From: Pseudomonadota bacterium
GTDB taxonomy: Bacteria > Myxococcota_A > Polyangia > Fen-1088
Length of the DNA stretch: 9,359 nucleotides
Direction of reading: 5' to 3'
Assembly (NCBI GenBank): GCA_017881285.1
Contig: JADGRD010000090.1
Coordinates: 1 to 9,359, forward strand
In this document: positions 6,778 to 9,359 of the stretch, in pieces
How positions within the stretch are numbered: the first letter of the stretch is position 1
Layout of the letters: each line of letters begins with the position of its first letter
Position numbers and translations under genes: made by a program
Notes under the pieces: generated by a model
Database searches by the model: none
What the model saw: only the letters and a program-made list of their open reading frames with translations
What the model was told of the DNA's origin: nothing

Positions 6778-7874
6778 ACCGCCTCCTCGCCCGCCACGGG
6801 CGAGGCCAGCCCGTAGAAGGTGTCGCGCTCGACGGGAATGCGGCCGGCCGCGCGAATGATGCGCGCGATCTCGCCGGGCGCGAGGGCTTGCGGGGTTTGC
6901 GCGCCGGCCTGGTGGTAGATTTTTTCCTCGCTGACCGTGCCGTCGAAGTCGTCCGCCCCGAACCACAGCCCGGTCTGTGCGGTCGCGAGGCCGAGGCTCA
7001 CCCAGTAGGCCTTGATGTGCGGGACGTTGTCGAGCAAGAGCCGGGCCACCGCCAGGGTGCGCAGGCTCTCGGCGGCCGTGGGCACCCGCTTGTCGCCCAG
7101 GGCGTTGTTCTCGGGATGGAACGGCAAGGGGATGAAGGCAAGAAAACCGCCGGTCTCGGCCTGCAGGTCACGCAGGCGCAGGAGATGCTCCGCTCGCTCG
7201 GCGAGGGTCTCGACCGTGCCGAAGAGCATCGTGCAATTGGACTTCATGCCCAGGCGGTGGGCCGTACGGTGCACTTCCAGCCACTCGTCGGCTTCGCATT
7301 TGTTGGGGCAGATGGCCTTGCGCACGCGCGGCGAGAGGATCTCGGCGCCGCCGCCGGGCAGCGAGTCCAGGCCCGCGCTCTGCAGGCGCCGCAGGACCTC
7401 CTCGATGCTCATGCCATAGAGGCGGTGGAAGAAGAAGATCTCCACGGCGGAGAAGGCCTTGATGGCGATGCCGGGCGCCACCGCCTTGAGGGCCAGCAGC
7501 AGGCCGGTGAAGTATGCGAAGGGCAGGCCGTCGTGCAAGCCACCGACAATGTGGACCTCGGTCACACGGTCACCGGCGGCGAGGCGAGCGCGCAGCTTGC
7601 CCACGGCCTCGTCGATGCCGAGCACGAAGGCGCCCGCGTCGTGGGCCGACCGTCGCGAGAACGAACACAGCTTGCACGCGGACACGCAGACGTTGGTCGG
7701 GTTGATGTGCAGGTTGCGGTTGAAGTAGGTGCGACTGCCGTGCAGCCGCTCGCGCACCTGGTTGGCCAGGGCGCCGACCTCCACCAAATTCGGGTGCTGG
7801 AAAAGCGCGAGCCCATCGGCCAGGGAGAGCGGCTCGCCGGCGCCCACCTTGCTTGCAATGGCGGCGAGGCTCAC
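6774..7874 (-). CDS. mqnE: MqnE, aminofutalosine synthase (radical SAM)
   Basis: MqnE joins 3-[(1-carboxyvinyl)oxy]benzoate, the MqnA product, to the adenosyl radical of SAM to give 6-amino-6-deoxyfutalosine. The 366 residues show the family layout. NRNLHINPTNVC leads into the cluster motif CVSACKLCSF (C63, C67, C70). Then come EVHIVGGLHDGLPFAYF 106-122, IKAFSAVEIFFF, PGGGAEIL 173-180, MKSNCTMLFGTVET 210-223, GGFLAFIPLPFHPENN 242-257, and the C-terminal IKAYWVSLG and FGADDFDGTVSEEKI 305-319. Length is normal. GTG 7874 is chosen because it forms a GTGA overlap with the preceding stop and has AAGGAAGG (7880-7887) 5 bases upstream; a GTG at 7904 would add ten residues without better support. Presence of MqnE implies the 6-amino-6-deoxyfutalosine branch rather than direct futalosine synthesis. 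Confidence 0.95.
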   Translation of the reverse strand: MSLAAIASKVGAGEPLSLADGLALFQHPNLVEVGALANQVRERLHGSRTYFNRNLHINPTNVCVSACKLCSFSRRSAHDAGAFVLGIDEAVGKLRARLAAGDRVTEVHIVGGLHDGLPFAYFTGLLLALKAVAPGIAIKAFSAVEIFFFHRLYGMSIEEVLRRLQSAGLDSLPGGGAEILSPRVRKAICPNKCEADEWLEVHRTAHRLGMKSNCTMLFGTVETLAERAEHLLRLRDLQAETGGFLAFIPLPFHPENNALGDKRVPTAAESLRTLAVARLLLDNVPHIKAYWVSLGLATAQTGLWFGADDFDGTVSEEKIYHQAGAQTPQALAPGEIARIIRAAGRIPVERDTFYGLASPVAGEEAV

Positions 7875-8374
7875 GGCCCCCTTCCTTCCGGCAGACCCTC
7901 GCACGGCTCGAAGCCAGATGCGCGGAGAAGCTGGGCGGCCTCGTCCCGCGTCAGCTCGTTGCTCCCGGCGCGCTCCCCCAGGCGAAGCGCGCGTTGGTCC
8001 ACGATCATGCCCACGATGGCATCGGCGCCGAACGACAGGCAGAGCTGGCCGAGCTTGTGCCCGAGGAGCTCCAGGTCCACCACGATGTGCGCGGCAGGGA
8101 AAGCGCTGCGGCCGGCGGCGAAGAACGCGATGGTATCGAGCCCCTGCGGCTCCCCCACCGGCGTGGGCACAATCGGATGGTTGACCACAGTAAGCGCGGC
8201 AAGCCGGTCGCGGCGCGCTGCCTCGGGTTCGCCGAAGGTGTAGGGCGCGCGCACGAAGTCGGCGGGCAACGCGCGAGCGGAAACGAAAAACCCGCGCCCA
8301 CCGAACGCGGCCCGGGCCAGCGCCAGGGCCTCGCGACCCGGGCCGAAGATGTCGGCGTTCGCCGTGGGGCTCAC
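7871..8374 (-). CDS. Unknown 167-residue protein resembling the C-terminal part of MqnE
   Basis: A small protein without cysteine cluster, signal peptide or membrane segment; I do not recognise it as a named family. Its C-terminal half looks like the C-terminal part of the radical SAM enzyme MqnE encoded next to it. From HIVVD (96) to IVDQR, 33 positions align without gaps to MqnE 286-318, sharing HI, LG, Q, L, FGAD and G (11 identities by eye). The following ELTRDEAAQLLRASGFEPCE parallels ALAPGEIARIIRAAGRIPVE in MqnE. The N-terminal 60 residues are not recognisable, and the CxxxCxxC motif and most of the barrel are absent, so it cannot do radical SAM chemistry alone. GTG 8374 makes a GTGA overlap with ubiX and the stop makes a GTGA overlap with mqnE, so it is a true operon member. 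A role as helper subunit or substrate-binding fragment is inference; a decayed paralogue is less likely given the intact frame and couplings. Confidence 0.8.
   Translation of the reverse strand: MSPTANADIFGPGREALALARAAFGGRGFFVSARALPADFVRAPYTFGEPEAARRDRLAALTVVNHPIVPTPVGEPQGLDTIAFFAAGRSAFPAAHIVVDLELLGHKLGQLCLSFGADAIVGMIVDQRALRLGERAGSNELTRDEAAQLLRASGFEPCEGLPEGRGP
7880..7887 (-). promoter_or_regulatory. Ribosome binding site deciding the mqnE start
   Basis: Minus-strand AAGGAAGG is 5 bases upstream of GTG 7874 and lies inside the end of the preceding gene. It favours this start, with its 4-base overlap, over the GTG at 7904. Confidence 0.65.
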
Positions 8375-8934
8375 GGCGGATTCCCCCAGCGCGGCGAGAG
8401 CGACAGAGCGATTCCGAGCTGGTCGAGCACGCGCGCCACCACCGTGTCCACCACGGCGTCGACCGTGTCTGGCCGGGTGTAGAACGATGGCGCTGCGGGC
8501 AAGATAATCGCCCCGGCGCGCGTCACCGCCAGCATGTTCTCCAGGTGAATGAGCGAGAGCGGCGTCTCGCGCACGACGAGCACGAGCCGGCGCCGCTCCT
8601 TGAGCGCAACGTCCGCGGCGCGCGCGATCAGATCGTCGGCGAGGCCGGCGGCGATGCGGCCGAGGCGCCCGACCGAGCAGGGGATCGCGACCACGGCGTG
8701 CCAGTCGGCCGAGCCCGAGGCGAACGCGCAGGCGAAATCGTCGATGGCGTACTCGCGAAACCCCGAAGCCGGCGCCGGGCCGAGCTCGTGCTGCCACACG
8801 CGGCGGCCATTGCTGGAAAAGCAGACGGAGACCTCCAGGTTGGGATCGCCTCTCTGCGCATCCGCCAGGGCATCGAGGAGCCGCTTGGCGTAGACCGCGC
8901 CCGAGGCGCCGGTGATGCCGACCAGGAGCTTCAT
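8371..8934 (-). CDS. ubiX: UbiX-family flavin prenyltransferase
   Basis: UbiX enzymes make prenylated FMN, the cofactor of UbiD-type decarboxylases. In the futalosine route a UbiX/UbiD pair (often called MqnM/MqnL) is thought to remove the carboxylate left on the prenylated naphthoate. The 187 residues have the family signatures in order: MKLLVGITGASGAVYAKRLL 1-20 (FMN phosphate loop), IPCSVGRLGRIAAG 84-97, RAADVALKERR 105-115, RETPLSLIHLENM 122-134 and PSFYTRP 149-155. Length is typical. The start ATG forms an ATGA overlap with the methyltransferase gene before it, and the stop a GTGA overlap with the unknown gene after it. The usual PCSMxTL motif reads PCSVGRL here, a small departure. No UbiD partner is in the window, so it must be encoded elsewhere. 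Confidence 0.94.
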   Translation of the reverse strand: MKLLVGITGASGAVYAKRLLDALADAQRGDPNLEVSVCFSSNGRRVWQHELGPAPASGFREYAIDDFACAFASGSADWHAVVAIPCSVGRLGRIAAGLADDLIARAADVALKERRRLVLVVRETPLSLIHLENMLAVTRAGAIILPAAPSFYTRPDTVDAVVDTVVARVLDQLGIALSLSPRWGNPP

Positions 8935-9359
8935 TCCGCCACCACCAAGGCAGCGACCCCGCCGGGAAAGAGCTCGCGGCCTGAAACCTTGGCAAAGCCC
9001 GCCACGCGCATCAGCGCTTCGAATTCCTCGCGGGCGACGAAGGCGGCAATCGACGCGGGCAGATAGCGGTAGGCGGCCGCGTCGCCGGTCACGGCCCGCC
9101 CGAGGAGAGGCAGCACGTGGGCGTTGTAGATGCCATCCCAGAAGAGCCGCCGCCGGCGGGGCCGGAAGAACTCGAGGATGACGACGCGACCACCGGGGCG
9201 CACCACGCGGCGCAATTCGCGCAGGGCCAGCTCCCGGTCGCGCAGGTTGCGCACGCAGAAGGCCGAGAAGGCGGCGTCGAAGACCCTGTCCTGGTAGGGC
9301 AGGGCGTGTGCGTCGGCGACTTGCGCCGCCACGGCCGCCGCGGCCGGCTTGCGGGCGCC
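8931..9359 (-). CDS. ubiE: UbiE/MenG demethylmenaquinone methyltransferase (5' end beyond window)
   Basis: A class I SAM-dependent methyltransferase for the last step, C-methylation of demethylmenaquinone. Only the C-terminal 142 residues are present. They carry the UbiE/COQ5 signatures: ADAHALPYQDRVFDAAFSAF followed by CVRNLRD, then ALRELRRVVRPGGRVVILEF, the LPLLGRAVTGD segment, YRYLPASIAAF and AGFAKVSGRELFPGGVAALV. The SAM-binding glycine loop lies in the missing N-terminal part. The frame stays open to the window edge, with GARKPAAAAVAAQ before the conserved region. The stop overlaps the ubiX start by four bases (ATGA). In a menaquinone operon the demethylmenaquinone role is favoured over ubiquinone methylation. 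Confidence 0.93.
   Translation of the reverse strand, partial: GARKPAAAAVAAQVADAHALPYQDRVFDAAFSAFCVRNLRDRELALRELRRVVRPGGRVVILEFFRPRRRRLFWDGIYNAHVLPLLGRAVTGDAAAYRYLPASIAAFVAREEFEALMRVAGFAKVSGRELFPGGVAALVVAE

Noticed and set aside
5254..6816. Plus-strand open frame of 520 codons
   Set aside because: Antisense shadow of the mqnA-mqnC gene, whose own frame shows clear family motifs end to end.
6778..6966. N-terminal extension of MqnA from the GTG at 6966
   Set aside because: The extra 63 residues are Arg/Gly-rich out-of-frame reading of the mqnE 3' end. MqnA homology begins only after GTG 6777, which has the Shine-Dalgarno site and GTGA overlap.
8375..8995. N-terminal extension of the unknown protein to 8995
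   Set aside because: That part is out-of-frame reading of ubiX with biased composition; the GTGA overlap at 8374 gives the natural start.

Overview
The window is GC-rich and gene-dense. It suggests a bacterium of the Myxococcota or another former-deltaproteobacterial lineage. The basis is the high GC, GTG starts, the futalosine menaquinone genes and a large multi-domain DsbA-like protein; this is inference from gene style, not a phylogenetic result. Almost all protein genes are on the minus strand, so transcription runs from position 9359 towards 1.

Right part (9359 to 3983, minus): a tightly packed menaquinone operon of the futalosine type. In transcription order it holds the 3' end of a UbiE/MenG methyltransferase, a UbiX flavin prenyltransferase, a 167-residue protein of unknown role that resembles the C-terminal part of MqnE, MqnE (aminofutalosine synthase), a single reading frame fusing MqnA (chorismate dehydratase) to MqnC (cyclic dehypoxanthinyl futalosine synthase), and a UbiA-type prenyltransferase (MqnP). 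Four successive junctions are 4-base stop/start overlaps (one ATGA, three GTGA), and the last gene starts within a few bases of the preceding stop. The early steps (MqnA, MqnE, MqnC) and late steps (prenylation, prenyl-FMN supply for a UbiD-type decarboxylase, methylation) are present. MqnB, MqnD and the UbiD-type decarboxylase are not in the window.

Middle (about 3160 to 3980): an RNA-gene island. tRNA-Arg(TCG) and tRNA-Lys(CTT) lie on the plus strand and converge on the end of the menaquinone operon. tRNA-Phe(GAA) lies on the minus strand, just upstream of the DsbA-like gene. Between them is a decayed fragment of a B12-binding radical SAM type gene, interrupted by TGA at a position I expect to be a Trp codon. 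None of the three tRNA genes encodes CCA.

Left part (3155 to 1, minus): an 870-residue membrane-anchored protein with four tandem DsbA-like thioredoxin domains, each with a CPxC site. It is followed by an overlapping TlpA-like thioredoxin gene (WCPPC site) that runs off the window. Together they look like an envelope thiol-disulfide module. The two gene groups have no obvious direct functional link.
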